From assembly GCA_049340005.1 (NCBI GenBank), contig JBMPIY010000002.1: a stretch of DNA of 64,000 nt; one strand, written 5' to 3'. This document shows, piece after piece, positions 45,045-54,900 of this stretch; position 1 is the first letter of the stretch; the number at the start of each line of letters is the position of its first letter. Source of the stretch: CAXBDP01 sp963974465 (lineage in GTDB: Bacteria > Bacteroidota > Bacteroidia > Cytophagales > Cyclobacteriaceae). A program made the translations under genes and the position numbers. Under the pieces are notes generated by a model, which made no database searches, was not told where the DNA came from, and worked only from the letters and a program-made list of their open reading frames with translations.

Positions 45045-47075
45045 TTATTTTTTTAGGTAAGTGATTTCACAGGATTTACATTGACGTTGCTCTTGAACAA
45101 ACTCACTGAGATCGAACCATCCATTGGTCTTTTGCCAGATATCCAAGCCACGGCCGGGGATAATCTTCCACCCATTATTTAATATGATGGATCTGTCGTG
45201 GATAGCTTCATCAAATTCAAAACTGAAAGTTATGCCCATAGCTTCTAGGTCAAACTCTAGTTGTTCTAATTTATCTTTAAAGCCCTCGATGTAATCTGTT
45301 GCATTGATTGTGACCAAGTGAATTTTAATCTTTTGATCTAAATCAACTCTTTTGATAATCAATTCAATGAACTCCATCAAATTCCGAAATTGATAGGCAA
45401 GACGGATATAGGGATCGGTAATTATTATTTCAGTTGAACCTTCTAGATAATCTCCAAACAGACTCTCATAAGAATGTCCCTTCTCATTATCTCTTATTAT
45501 GATTTGTCCTTCTTCTAATTCTTTTACTGGTTTTATTGAAGATGAATCTATAAAATTCTCATTATTAGTTTCTTGAAAAGCTATTTCTTGCTGAAGGGAT
45601 TTTGGACTTGGTTTCAGATATTGAGCCTTTTCCAGTGTCTCTACTAAGGTAGATTTTCCTGTTTCACGGTCGATATAGCTAAATTCTACTTTATCTTCCA
45701 TAAAGGTCTCATCCATTTTTTCTAACTGAAGTTTCACCCTTTTTCTACACTCTATAGCAAACTCAAGTAGCTCTTTTGCATCATCTTTGGTGATTTTCCC
45801 ATGAGGATAGATCACCTTGTATAAGCCTGCATAGGTTTTAGCAATTGCATCCTTATCTCTGGTTGTAATAGTGGATGAAATATCGAAATATTGCTTGTAC
45901 GTTGCCGTATGGTCTTCTTTGCGTAGGTCTTTCAGGATTTCTGCAAGATAATCCACAATAAACCCGTACTCCGATGAAAACATCTCATTTCGTAGCTTTT
46001 GAATCTCCCAGCCAGGTAGATAAGCATGAACACGATCAAGAAAAGCGGTATCTTGATAATCTTTAGGGAGTGCATCAAACAGGTTCGTATGTTTGAGCAT
46101 ATACTGAACAGAATGATCGGTATTACCAACAAACACCATAGAAGCGGTGGCACCATAGATAGATGTGCCTCTAGAAAAGGATTTGTTGGCCATGTAGTTT
46201 TTCATTATATCTACTAAGCCTCTATCTACTCTTTTTGTAACTCCTGCAAATTCATCGTAGGTAATTACGTCCCAAAAACCAACCAAGCCAATATTGCCAT
46301 TACTGTTATTGACAAACAACTTAGCTTTTGTCACTTCGCCACCAGAAAGTAAAATTCCATGTGGGGACAGTTCTGAGAATACGTGTGATTTACCCGTTCC
46401 CTTTGGTCCAAGCTCTATGAGGTTATAGTTGTTTTCAACGAACGGAACCAATCTCGTAAGCTGCAATAGTTTGGATCGGAATGAAAACTCTTCAGGGTTC
46501 AACCCCATCGTTTGGATAAGTAAGTCAATCCATTCCTCCTTGGTAAAATGAGTCCTAGCAGTTTTATATTCGTCTACATCCACATTTGAGATTTGAATGG
46601 GTTTCAAACTCTCAATTATCCAAGGTGTGGATGCTTTTTCATCGGTTCTTATGTATCCCATGGTGAGGATACACCATACTCCCTCAGTTAGTAGCTTGGG
46701 ATATATCTTTATAATATCATCTGAAACAGGAACTTTCTTAAGCCCTAAGTTGGCAAATATTGCTTCATACTGATCATCTTTATCATTGAGGGTTACTGAT
46801 ATTTTATCGATAATCCGATGCGTTCCTCGTTCACGAATATTTGACTTGATGATCTGAGCCTGATCACGATGGACAAAGTGATTAGCAATCACATTCTTTA
46901 CCGTTTCAATTCCTTTTACGATAGTATCTTCATCATCCGTAGCACAATATTGCCCCAGTAAGTATTCTAAGACATAAGTTGGTACAATTGCATTTCCCTT
47001 CACGAGCTTAGTCAAGTCCTTTCGAACCACTCTGCCACCGAAGTATTGATTTATTTTTTGGTCAAGTGCCTTCAT
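45045..47075 (-). CDS. brxL: BREX protein BrxL with C-terminal MIT_C-like domain
   Basis: The product has 676 residues. The N-terminal region (KINQYFGGRVVRKDL...PTYVLEYLLGQYC) is typical of BrxL. The AAA+ core has Walker A GPKGTGKSH (about 225-233) and an acidic Walker B in YDEFAG. BrxL is the effector-like DNA-binding AAA+ ring of BREX. After a linker (about 480-530), residues 547-676 carry TDPYIRLAYQFRNLMEF, HLVTINA and NNGWKIIPGRGLD, which match the MIT_C (phospholipase D-like) domain rather than a Lon protease. No Lon Ser-Lys dyad is seen. It follows pglZ by 2 bp. Confidence 0.9.
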   Translation of the reverse strand: MKALDQKINQYFGGRVVRKDLTKLVKGNAIVPTYVLEYLLGQYCATDDEDTIVKGIETVKNVIANHFVHRDQAQIIKSNIRERGTHRIIDKISVTLNDKDDQYEAIFANLGLKKVPVSDDIIKIYPKLLTEGVWCILTMGYIRTDEKASTPWIIESLKPIQISNVDVDEYKTARTHFTKEEWIDLLIQTMGLNPEEFSFRSKLLQLTRLVPFVENNYNLIELGPKGTGKSHVFSELSPHGILLSGGEVTKAKLFVNNSNGNIGLVGFWDVITYDEFAGVTKRVDRGLVDIMKNYMANKSFSRGTSIYGATASMVFVGNTDHSVQYMLKHTNLFDALPKDYQDTAFLDRVHAYLPGWEIQKLRNEMFSSEYGFIVDYLAEILKDLRKEDHTATYKQYFDISSTITTRDKDAIAKTYAGLYKVIYPHGKITKDDAKELLEFAIECRKRVKLQLEKMDETFMEDKVEFSYIDRETGKSTLVETLEKAQYLKPSPKSLQQEIAFQETNNENFIDSSSIKPVKELEEGQIIIRDNEKGHSYESLFGDYLEGSTEIIITDPYIRLAYQFRNLMEFIELIIKRVDLDQKIKIHLVTINATDYIEGFKDKLEQLEFDLEAMGITFSFEFDEAIHDRSIILNNGWKIIPGRGLDIWQKTNGWFDLSEFVQEQRQCKSCEITYLKK

Positions 47076-47077
47076 AC

Positions 47078-49582
47078 TTAAAAGTCATCAAAATCTGAAG
47101 AATAAGAAGTGCTTAAGGTATAGTTATGTACCTTATATTCCTTCCACCTAGTTGTACCATCTATTGGCTCTTCTAATTTCAGCTTAATTCGCTGATTTTT
47201 ATACATTTCACTTGCTTTGGAGCTAAGTAAAAACCCATGTTTTACCACCCGCTGACGCTCACTCCCTTCTGATATATCAAAATTGAACTTGAAATGATCA
47301 CTCAGTAATGTGCCATCTTCTGCATAAAGTCCTGCTCTAATTTGTCTCGGTAGCACCGATTCATTCACAATTTCCGATTGGATAAATGAAACAGACAAGG
47401 TGTTGGTTGTAATACGATCCGTAGTCTGGATAATGTCAATATCCACCTGCTTAGTGGTATCCTCTCTTTTTCGATTCACCTTCAGTAAAGGGATGATGAT
47501 TTCCTGAGGCGTCGTCCCTCCATGCACAAACCTGGAACCTGAACCCTTTATTCGAATACGGTTGATTGATTTAGGAATTAGAACATCCAAATCACTATTT
47601 AGATTGAGTTGGGCACCAGTGAACTTCTTGACTTTGGTGTCATGAGTAAGTTCTCTACCCATTACAAAGCGACGGTTTTCTTTCCATATTTCACCTACGT
47701 ATTCAGGGCTGGTAAAATCACTCTCTTCTAGGATATGATGTTGGTATATAAATCCATGATCACTGGTGATGAAAATGTTATTCCCATTCATATTACCTAT
47801 TTTCTTCACCAAGTCTATCAAAAACTTGATTTCATCTTCTACTCCCTCAAATACTGTTTCTTGAGAGGTTTTATCATCTCCTCGCTTATCGATCACATTA
47901 TGATATATGTAAATGAGATCGTAGTTCTTCACAAAGTTTCTTCCCTCCGTACTCGAATTCATCGCCATAAAATCCTCAGCCATTACCCCTGTAGCTCTTA
48001 CACCTGCATTGGTTTCCAATATTTTGGTTCTACCTGTTAGGCCTGTTGCAGAAAACTCATCTACCCATACTGTATCAGAATTGGGATTAATCAACATCCT
48101 TTTATTTGTAGGAAGCAATGATGCCATGCCCAACTGAGTATAGGTAGGTACAGAGGCTACCATATATTCCAGATTGGCTTGATATCGATTTTCTGCAAGG
48201 AGACGGGCGTGTAGTTCTTCACCACATTCATAGCGTAGTGCATCAGAAATGACTACAAAGAGTCTTTGCTTTTTTTCCAGAATTGGTTTCACATGGGAAG
48301 TGAAAAATCTCTGTTGACTGTATCGCTCATGTGTTGGCCAATCGTTGAGAGAATCTATGATCTTTTGCCAATTATTGTTGTATTCAAGCAACCAATCATT
48401 TGAGTAAACTTTCTTTACACGCTCGTAAAGTCCAGCCAATACTCTATTGTGACTTGCCAACCTATAGTGCCAAATGAATTTGCGGTAATTTTGATCTATA
48501 ATATAGAGGTTGGTTTTATAGTCCTTTACGCCCTCTTCTAAAGTCTTATAGGTAGTGTTGGAATGTTGTTTTACTAAAGAAATAAGCTCTGCTCCATACC
48601 ATAAGCTCATGTAGAGATCCTTATGAAAAGCAAACCAAAATTTACTTTCTCTGGTCTTAATGATTTTCTTTACTCGATCTGCTGAAATGGCGTCTTCGAG
48701 TAAAAGATTATGCATTTCATGTATGAGCTTTTTGTCTGATTCTTGAAAAAGTTCATCCTCCATGATCACCTCCATTGTGGATCCATCGAGCAATGAAGAA
48801 ATTTTTAAGTCTGATTCAAGGCGGGAGGATATTACTTGGTAACTCTCTCTAAACTGCAATGAATCACGCCATTGAGCCAGCACTAGCTTGGTTTCTTTGC
48901 GCAAAACAATACCCTTCCCTAATGGAAAGTTTCCCTCAAACACCAATAAGAAAAACTCAAATATCCCAGGTTCTTTTGATTGATAACCAAACTGGTTTTC
49001 TATTTCATTCCAATAAAACTCATGAAGACCATATTTCACTAGATCTTTATCTAGCTTACTTTCATTCTCAACGAAACTATGGATATGGGATAGAATAAAG
49101 GTGGAAAGGCTAAGATTATCGACTCCAAAAATGATAGACAACATCTTGTATCGGATATCCCTATGACCATCGTCTTTTGTAGTGAGATCTTTAAGTTTAA
49201 GACGTCGTTCCTTCGATTTAAAAAACTCTAGGTGCTGTTCTACCAAATCTTTGAGATGGAAACCCAGCTCCATTTCTTGCAGGAACATTGCCTGTCTATC
49301 GTTGTGGAATACTTGATAAGAAAGCTCCATATCCAACAGCCAATTATCCTCGTTGGCAGGTTTTGGAGAGTTAAAATACAAAAGGAATTTTCTATCTGAG
49401 TGTTGACGATTAACCAAATATTTGATTTCAAATGGATTCTGCTCAACAAGTACCTTTTCTACTCCATCAAGGTGCAAATTCTCGAAATCATCTTTGCTCT
49501 CACCCTTTTCATCGTACCAGAAAATAACTCGCTGCAATTCAAAAAATTTTTGTAATACTTCCTCTATTTTACTCATAGTCAT
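47078..49582 (-). CDS. pglZ: BREX alkaline phosphatase-like protein PglZ
   Basis: This 834-residue protein has the PglZ type-A layout: a variable N-terminal half, then an alkaline phosphatase-like catalytic core. The core includes the VVISDALRYECGEELH motif (Asp at about 447-448) and the second metal-binding TSDHGFIYQ (about 607-615), followed by RFVHGGTTPQEIIIPLL (HGG motif). PglZ is essential for BREX and probably acts on the PglX/BrxC complex. It lies 15 bp after the GYF-HExxH gene and 2 bp before brxL. One GCGGGAGG copy lies inside (48821). Confidence 0.93.
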   Translation of the reverse strand: MTMSKIEEVLQKFFELQRVIFWYDEKGESKDDFENLHLDGVEKVLVEQNPFEIKYLVNRQHSDRKFLLYFNSPKPANEDNWLLDMELSYQVFHNDRQAMFLQEMELGFHLKDLVEQHLEFFKSKERRLKLKDLTTKDDGHRDIRYKMLSIIFGVDNLSLSTFILSHIHSFVENESKLDKDLVKYGLHEFYWNEIENQFGYQSKEPGIFEFFLLVFEGNFPLGKGIVLRKETKLVLAQWRDSLQFRESYQVISSRLESDLKISSLLDGSTMEVIMEDELFQESDKKLIHEMHNLLLEDAISADRVKKIIKTRESKFWFAFHKDLYMSLWYGAELISLVKQHSNTTYKTLEEGVKDYKTNLYIIDQNYRKFIWHYRLASHNRVLAGLYERVKKVYSNDWLLEYNNNWQKIIDSLNDWPTHERYSQQRFFTSHVKPILEKKQRLFVVISDALRYECGEELHARLLAENRYQANLEYMVASVPTYTQLGMASLLPTNKRMLINPNSDTVWVDEFSATGLTGRTKILETNAGVRATGVMAEDFMAMNSSTEGRNFVKNYDLIYIYHNVIDKRGDDKTSQETVFEGVEDEIKFLIDLVKKIGNMNGNNIFITSDHGFIYQHHILEESDFTSPEYVGEIWKENRRFVMGRELTHDTKVKKFTGAQLNLNSDLDVLIPKSINRIRIKGSGSRFVHGGTTPQEIIIPLLKVNRKREDTTKQVDIDIIQTTDRITTNTLSVSFIQSEIVNESVLPRQIRAGLYAEDGTLLSDHFKFNFDISEGSERQRVVKHGFLLSSKASEMYKNQRIKLKLEEPIDGTTRWKEYKVHNYTLSTSYSSDFDDF

Positions 49583-49597
49583 TTAAAGGATTAAATT

Positions 49598-50404
49598 TTA
49601 TTGGTTAGATAATTCTTCAAATAACTCATGGTATGCTTCTATGAAGTCATCCATTGTAATTCGCTCATAAGAAAAGATGGCAGGAAACATTAATTTACCT
49701 GTATTTAATTCATTATCAGACAAGTCATCTACATTTAGAATATCGTGTGCCAGCTCATGATACATTAGGTAATACCTTTTAGGTTTATTAAATTTTTTCC
49801 ACGATGAAGGATTAATATATATTTCAATTAAGTCATCATTGTATATTCCATAAGACACAGCATGAAAATGAGTAGCATTTGATATTTGATCAAGTGGCGA
49901 AAACTTTATAATAATAGTAGAAGCTCTTTTTGGAAATAACCCATAAACCTCAAGATCACGGTAAAATTTTTCAAGGTAAAAATTAAAATCTTCGTTTCCG
50001 CTGTAGGAATTAGCTACTATTTCGTCATATAGCTTTTCATCCTCATTTTTATAATAATGTAGGTACAAAACAGTCGTTGACAAAAAGAACATAATCGTTA
50101 GTATAATGGTAACCACTTTTACATTTCGCGAAATTTTTCTTTTTTTAACCTCAGGTTTATTTATAACTCCAGCAGGAATGTCTGGATTCATCTGGTAACC
50201 CACAAAGGTATCAGTTGATTTAATTATTGGTGGTGGAATTGCTCTAAGCACTTCTTTTAACTCGATTATTTCCGATATCGGAGTCCAAGTAGGTAATCCG
50301 TAATACCACACTAAGGTATCCCTCGTCAAATCCTTATTCTTTAAATCATCTAATAAGAAAGGACCAAACTTAGTTTTCCCATCTGTATAAAAATACTTTC
50401 TCAT
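49598..50404 (-). CDS. GYF-TM-HExxH putative membrane metallopeptidase in BREX operon
   Basis: The 268-residue protein has an N-terminal GYF_2-type domain (about 1-53: RKYFYTDGKTKFGPF..LVWYYGLPTWTPI), a proline-rich linker, a single membrane span (about 97-117) and a C-terminal domain with HELAH (His 216, Glu 217, His 220), the HExxH zinc-protease motif, in YYLMYHELAHDILNVDD. Its own C-terminal part has no recognised family. It shares its N-terminal domain with the gene at 51310. It lies 3 bp after the exported gene and 15 bp before pglZ. Confidence 0.75.
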   Translation of the reverse strand: MRKYFYTDGKTKFGPFLLDDLKNKDLTRDTLVWYYGLPTWTPISEIIELKEVLRAIPPPIIKSTDTFVGYQMNPDIPAGVINKPEVKKRKISRNVKVVTIILTIMFFLSTTVLYLHYYKNEDEKLYDEIVANSYSGNEDFNFYLEKFYRDLEVYGLFPKRASTIIIKFSPLDQISNATHFHAVSYGIYNDDLIEIYINPSSWKKFNKPKRYYLMYHELAHDILNVDDLSDNELNTGKLMFPAIFSYERITMDDFIEAYHELFEELSNQ

Positions 50405-50407
50405 AGA

Positions 50408-51313
50408 CTAATCATATTGATCTGTTAATATGACTGAATTTGTAATCGAATTATAAAAAGAACTTAAAGCTTGATAACTGTTACCATTTTGAGCAAAACC
50501 TTGTAGGGTAATTATTTTATCCTCATAAATGATAATCCAAATTTTCAGTCTAAACCCGAATAATGTACTAAATCTATCAACGGAGCCTTTTATTTCTATC
50601 TCTAAGCTTGGATAATTATCAACTGTCGTTATCCTGTCACTTAATATTAAAGGATTATTTATTAATGCGCTGTATTCATCAATTACTTGTTTTTTAAATT
50701 CTGAATCGGATAGAAGCTCCTTAGATTGATTTCTGGAAAAAAAAGTTAAGTTCTCTTTTATTTGTATAATATAATTATTTACTCCGTCTACAAACTTTAC
50801 AACCACATTTGGACGATCGCCTTCTTCAACTTTCCATCCAATAGGTGGTTTTACTTTAATATTTACACCTTTCGCTTTTGGCTTTCCATCAAGAATAAGA
50901 TATTCCCCCAACTGTAATCTTGGAGGGTTTGGTTTTCTTATACTATTAGACGTAGCCAATTCTTTTGACTTAATACTTACCCATTTCTGAAGACTTTTTC
51001 CATAAAAATAATAAAAGTCAATATTGATGTCATTATTAAAATAGACCTCAGCATAACCCGCTTCCTTTAAATTATTTATTAGTTCTTCTTTCAGATTATT
51101 TCCAGCAACCCAATTACTTGGCACATTATATTGATAGATCAAAGTCCTCTTAAATGATAGACACCTTCTTAAGGAAACTCCATTTTCCAATTCAATATCT
51201 CTCAACTCAGAATTCACCCTACTTGCCATCATTTTGATGTCATCCTCTGATAACACTTGCGAAAACGAAAGCTCAGAGTAGAATAGAAAAATTAATAAGA
51301 ATAGATTTTTCAT
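50408..51313 (-). CDS. Exported protein of unknown family in BREX operon
   Basis: The 301-residue protein has a signal peptide (about 1-18, cleaved near SFSQ), then a beta-rich mature region with several domains, for example KPPIGWKVEEGDRPNVVVKF (about 155-175) and a C-terminal segment FGFRLKIWIIIYEDKIITLQGFAQNG typical of PsbP-like or surface folds. No catalytic motif is seen. It overlaps the GYF-DUF805 gene by 4 bp and lies 3 bp before the GYF-HExxH gene, so the three form a tight unit. Confidence 0.65.
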   Translation of the reverse strand: MKNLFLLIFLFYSELSFSQVLSEDDIKMMASRVNSELRDIELENGVSLRRCLSFKRTLIYQYNVPSNWVAGNNLKEELINNLKEAGYAEVYFNNDINIDFYYFYGKSLQKWVSIKSKELATSNSIRKPNPPRLQLGEYLILDGKPKAKGVNIKVKPPIGWKVEEGDRPNVVVKFVDGVNNYIIQIKENLTFFSRNQSKELLSDSEFKKQVIDEYSALINNPLILSDRITTVDNYPSLEIEIKGSVDRFSTLFGFRLKIWIIIYEDKIITLQGFAQNGNSYQALSSFYNSITNSVILTDQYD

Positions 51314-51900
51314 AGGCGACCCTTTGGATTTTTTCCGTAATCATTTTCACCTCTTTCACCATCTGCAAAAAGCATCCATAAACCGTAAAATGGTATAATC
51401 TGGAACCAACCGCTATTTCCTCGGTCGTGGCATCTTTTTGCTCCTTGAGCCAAAAGAAAAATCCAAAAGGGTGTGAGTGAAATGTATATAAACTCCAGCC
51501 CATATGTTTCTCCGTCAGTTACACCTAGGTACCCTAGGAAATACCCAAGACAGAATGAGCCAAAATAAAATATTAGCAAACTCAACCCATATTCTAGCCT
51601 TCTAATCCGACCTTTAAATGAAAATGGTGCGGAAAACATAGGTCGTGGACCAAATGGATTTGCTGTGACTACTGGTCTATTTGAAGAGTAATTACCTTGA
51701 TAATTAGCGGTAGCAGGTTCAATTGCTGGCGGCTTTAATTCAAGAATTTCTTGTAGTTCAAAAATAAATTTTGCTGCTTTCCATTCATCCATTCCTTCAT
51801 GCCAAATCAATGTTTCGGGATTAATGTCCAAATTTTTCAGCTCATCGAATGTTACTGGGCCTTGCTTCTCTTGACCATTTGAATAAAAATACTTTCTCAT
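51310..51900 (-). CDS. GYF_2-DUF805 membrane protein in BREX operon
   Basis: The 196-residue protein fuses an N-terminal GYF_2 domain (about 1-52: RKYFYSNGQEKQGPV..LIWHEGMDEWKAA) to a C-terminal DUF805 domain (about 85-196) with three membrane segments and the conserved GRIRRLEYGLSLLIF, RCHDRGNSGWFQIIPF and GENDYGKNP motifs. The GYF domain binds proline-rich partners in other proteins. It follows pglX by 28 bp and overlaps the exported gene by 4 bp. The N-terminal domain matches that of the gene at 49598. Confidence 0.85.
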   Translation of the reverse strand: MRKYFYSNGQEKQGPVTFDELKNLDINPETLIWHEGMDEWKAAKFIFELQEILELKPPAIEPATANYQGNYSSNRPVVTANPFGPRPMFSAPFSFKGRIRRLEYGLSLLIFYFGSFCLGYFLGYLGVTDGETYGLEFIYISLTPFWIFLLAQGAKRCHDRGNSGWFQIIPFYGLWMLFADGERGENDYGKNPKGRL

Positions 51901-51928
51901 AATTTTGGCTGATTTTATATATTACTCA

Positions 51929-54900
51929 CTAAATTATCTCACTCACATCTATCCAATCAAATCCCCTCACTTTTGTCTTTGTTTTTTTATCATTGAGACC
52001 TGCTACTTCCTTTATGGCATTGCCGAATTTATTATAATTCACCAAAACTCCATCGTCCAAATCGATAGAAATACGCTTGGAGGCTAGTGGATAAAAGATG
52101 TCTCGTTCATATTCTTGTAACTCAAGCAATATTACTCGAAGTTTTTCCTTCTCTTTTTGGGCTCTCACTTGCTCGGTGGAGTTCCCAGTTTCTATAATGT
52201 GATCAAGATGATTTACATGCGCCTTGATTTTTTCTTGAAAAGGATTGAGGTATTGACTGAGGATTTGGCTGAGCGTATCCGATGTGTAGCGGTGTAAGTA
52301 AATAAGTACATTGAAACTACCCTTAGGTGAAGAGAACATCCAATAGATGGGACGTTTCTTGTACCTGCTAATGTGATCCTTGTAGAAATCCTTCAAAAAG
52401 TATTTACGGATATCTTTGCCAATGCAGGATTCTAAAAACTCCAGATTCCTGTCGAAGTATTTCTCACCAAAACTTACCTTAAGGAACTCTTTGAATCGAT
52501 TGACGATATCATCTTCAAACCACTCATCGTCGAGGATAGGGATGATATTGTCATCATCTGGCAGAAAGGATGCTTGCTTGCCACTTTCGGAGAGTATCCT
52601 GAGGTAATCCTCCAAGGTCTCTCCTTGGTTTGCCAATATCAGCCCTTCTTGATCTAAAGAATAACGACCAAACATACAGCCAACGGCATAGCTGATAAAC
52701 TGTGCCATGACTTCCTGTGCATCGAAAGACAATTGAATATCATCATAACTAGTGACAAGGCCTGTAGCTGGATCTCTTTCTAGTTGGGTGTTTTGTGCTT
52801 TGAGAGAACCTCTGTTAAGTTCCTCTTGCAGAATGGTAATCTCCTCTAGGGGAACATCGGGAGTTAGTTCCTCTTGCAAGCCATAGATTTCTATAAACTG
52901 ACGGTTGAGTTCTTCTTCGTTTTTGTGGAGTTGGAAGAATTTATTGGTCCAGTATTGTTTATATAAATCGAATGATTCTTCAAGCTCATTTGAATTATTA
53001 TTTGCAATCCAATTACTTAAGTAGTTCCAAGAGATTTCATATGAATCCCAATCAAATTTTGAAACCACAATGCAATTCTTTACTGTCCGAACAAATTCTT
53101 CATTAATCAATTCATTTTTAAAAGGTAATTTTCTAAAATCCCCAGGTTGAAAATGAAGTGTTGGGTTTAATATTTTTGAATAATCCTTTACAAATGATGT
53201 ATTTAATAGCCCAAGAACTGGTAATCTGAATTTTTCTTCTTTAAAGAATGCACAAGTGCCAGAACCATCAAAAAGAAACCCTTCATTGTTAATCCTTGCA
53301 GATAACAAGCCTGATGTAATATCTGACCATGTGATACTCGGTTTAAATATATTGTCCAAATTAAAATTATGTGCCCAAACCCTTTTACCAGAGGGATGCA
53401 TAGTATTCTGAAGCTCATTCCCATCTAAATGCCAATTAACAACATATTCGTTATTTCCATACCACCTTCTAAACTTACCTCCTTTTGCATATGGGAACCA
53501 TTTAATACCACTATCATTTGCATCAATTCTATTTGTAAAATTCAATCCAATTGAAACAAATGACATTTCCTGCCATCTTCTTATAAATTTTGAATTATTA
53601 CCTGTTGCTAATCCCATTCTTGCTTCAGAAAAAGTCTTTAGCGTTTTTACTTTATTTATTACATTCAAAGTAATTTCGCCAATCCAATATCCAATCGGAC
53701 TTCCTGGCATCTTTGCATAGTCTTTTTGATAAGCAGTATAGAACCATCCGCAGGAAGGGTTCTGGATGGCTTCAAGGGTTTTGGGAGCTTGATTTTGTGA
53801 CCCTTTGAAATCACTTAATCGGATATAGCTTCCTTTTCCCTCTGGAATGACTTTATTTCTTAAAGTAAAGGTACAGATCGGAACAGTAGCTCCATCAAAA
53901 CCTGAATATTCCAGTTGGATCAGGTTATTGATAAAATGATGATCAATAAGGTTAGTTCTCAGTTTTTCATAGGAAGAAATAAACATCCACACAAACGGGG
54001 TCATATACCCTGTCAATCCATCTTCATTGCACAATTCTAAACAACGTAAAATAAAGGTGGCGAATAAATCTGATTTCGTTTCTGAATAAGTTGCTTCAAC
54101 ATATTGCTTCAAACTTCCTTCCATCCTTGAAGAAGATATGTATGGCGGATTGGTTACTACCACATCATACCGCTGCCCTAGTAATTGGTATAGGTTGTTA
54201 ACCAGTTCCTGACGTTCTCCAAATAGTGTCCCTTTATCCAATTTTAACACATTCAAATCTTTGGGTTCAACCCTAATTAATGAACCTAGAGCAGTTGCAT
54301 TTTTAAACTTTTCATCAAATTCAAAGTCTTGATAAAAGTGGATATTTGGTGTTATATTTTTACTTTCAACTGTACGTAAAAACCTTCTATTCTTTTGTCT
54401 CCCCTTCATTATTAAGACGAAGGATGCTAATTGTGCCGCACGTTGGTCTATGTCTACTCCAAATAGGTTTTTGGTAATGATAAGTTCAGGAATTTCTGAA
54501 GGGTTGTATCCTTCCTCCTCATACATTTTGTAAAACACATCAAAGGCATAGGATAAAATATGCCCTGAACCTGTACAAGGCTCAAAAAAGGTTATTTCTT
54601 CAATGCTTTTTTTAGTTCTTGTTTGGAGTTGCTCTTTGTAGGCAGGTTTTATATAAAACTCCAATTCATTAGTAATCTTTGTGTTGGGTTGCATTTCCGT
54701 CCACAACTGTCCAAGTGTATTGTCCACCATGTACTGAACAATCCACCTAGGAGTAAATAATTGTGATGCAGGAGCTAATTCATTTTTCTTATATACTTTT
54801 TTAGACCTAATCAGCTCATCGTTCCATTCCGACACATAAAACTGATACAACCATCCAATGATTTCCACTTCTTTGCAATCTTCTATCTGCATACCTTCTA

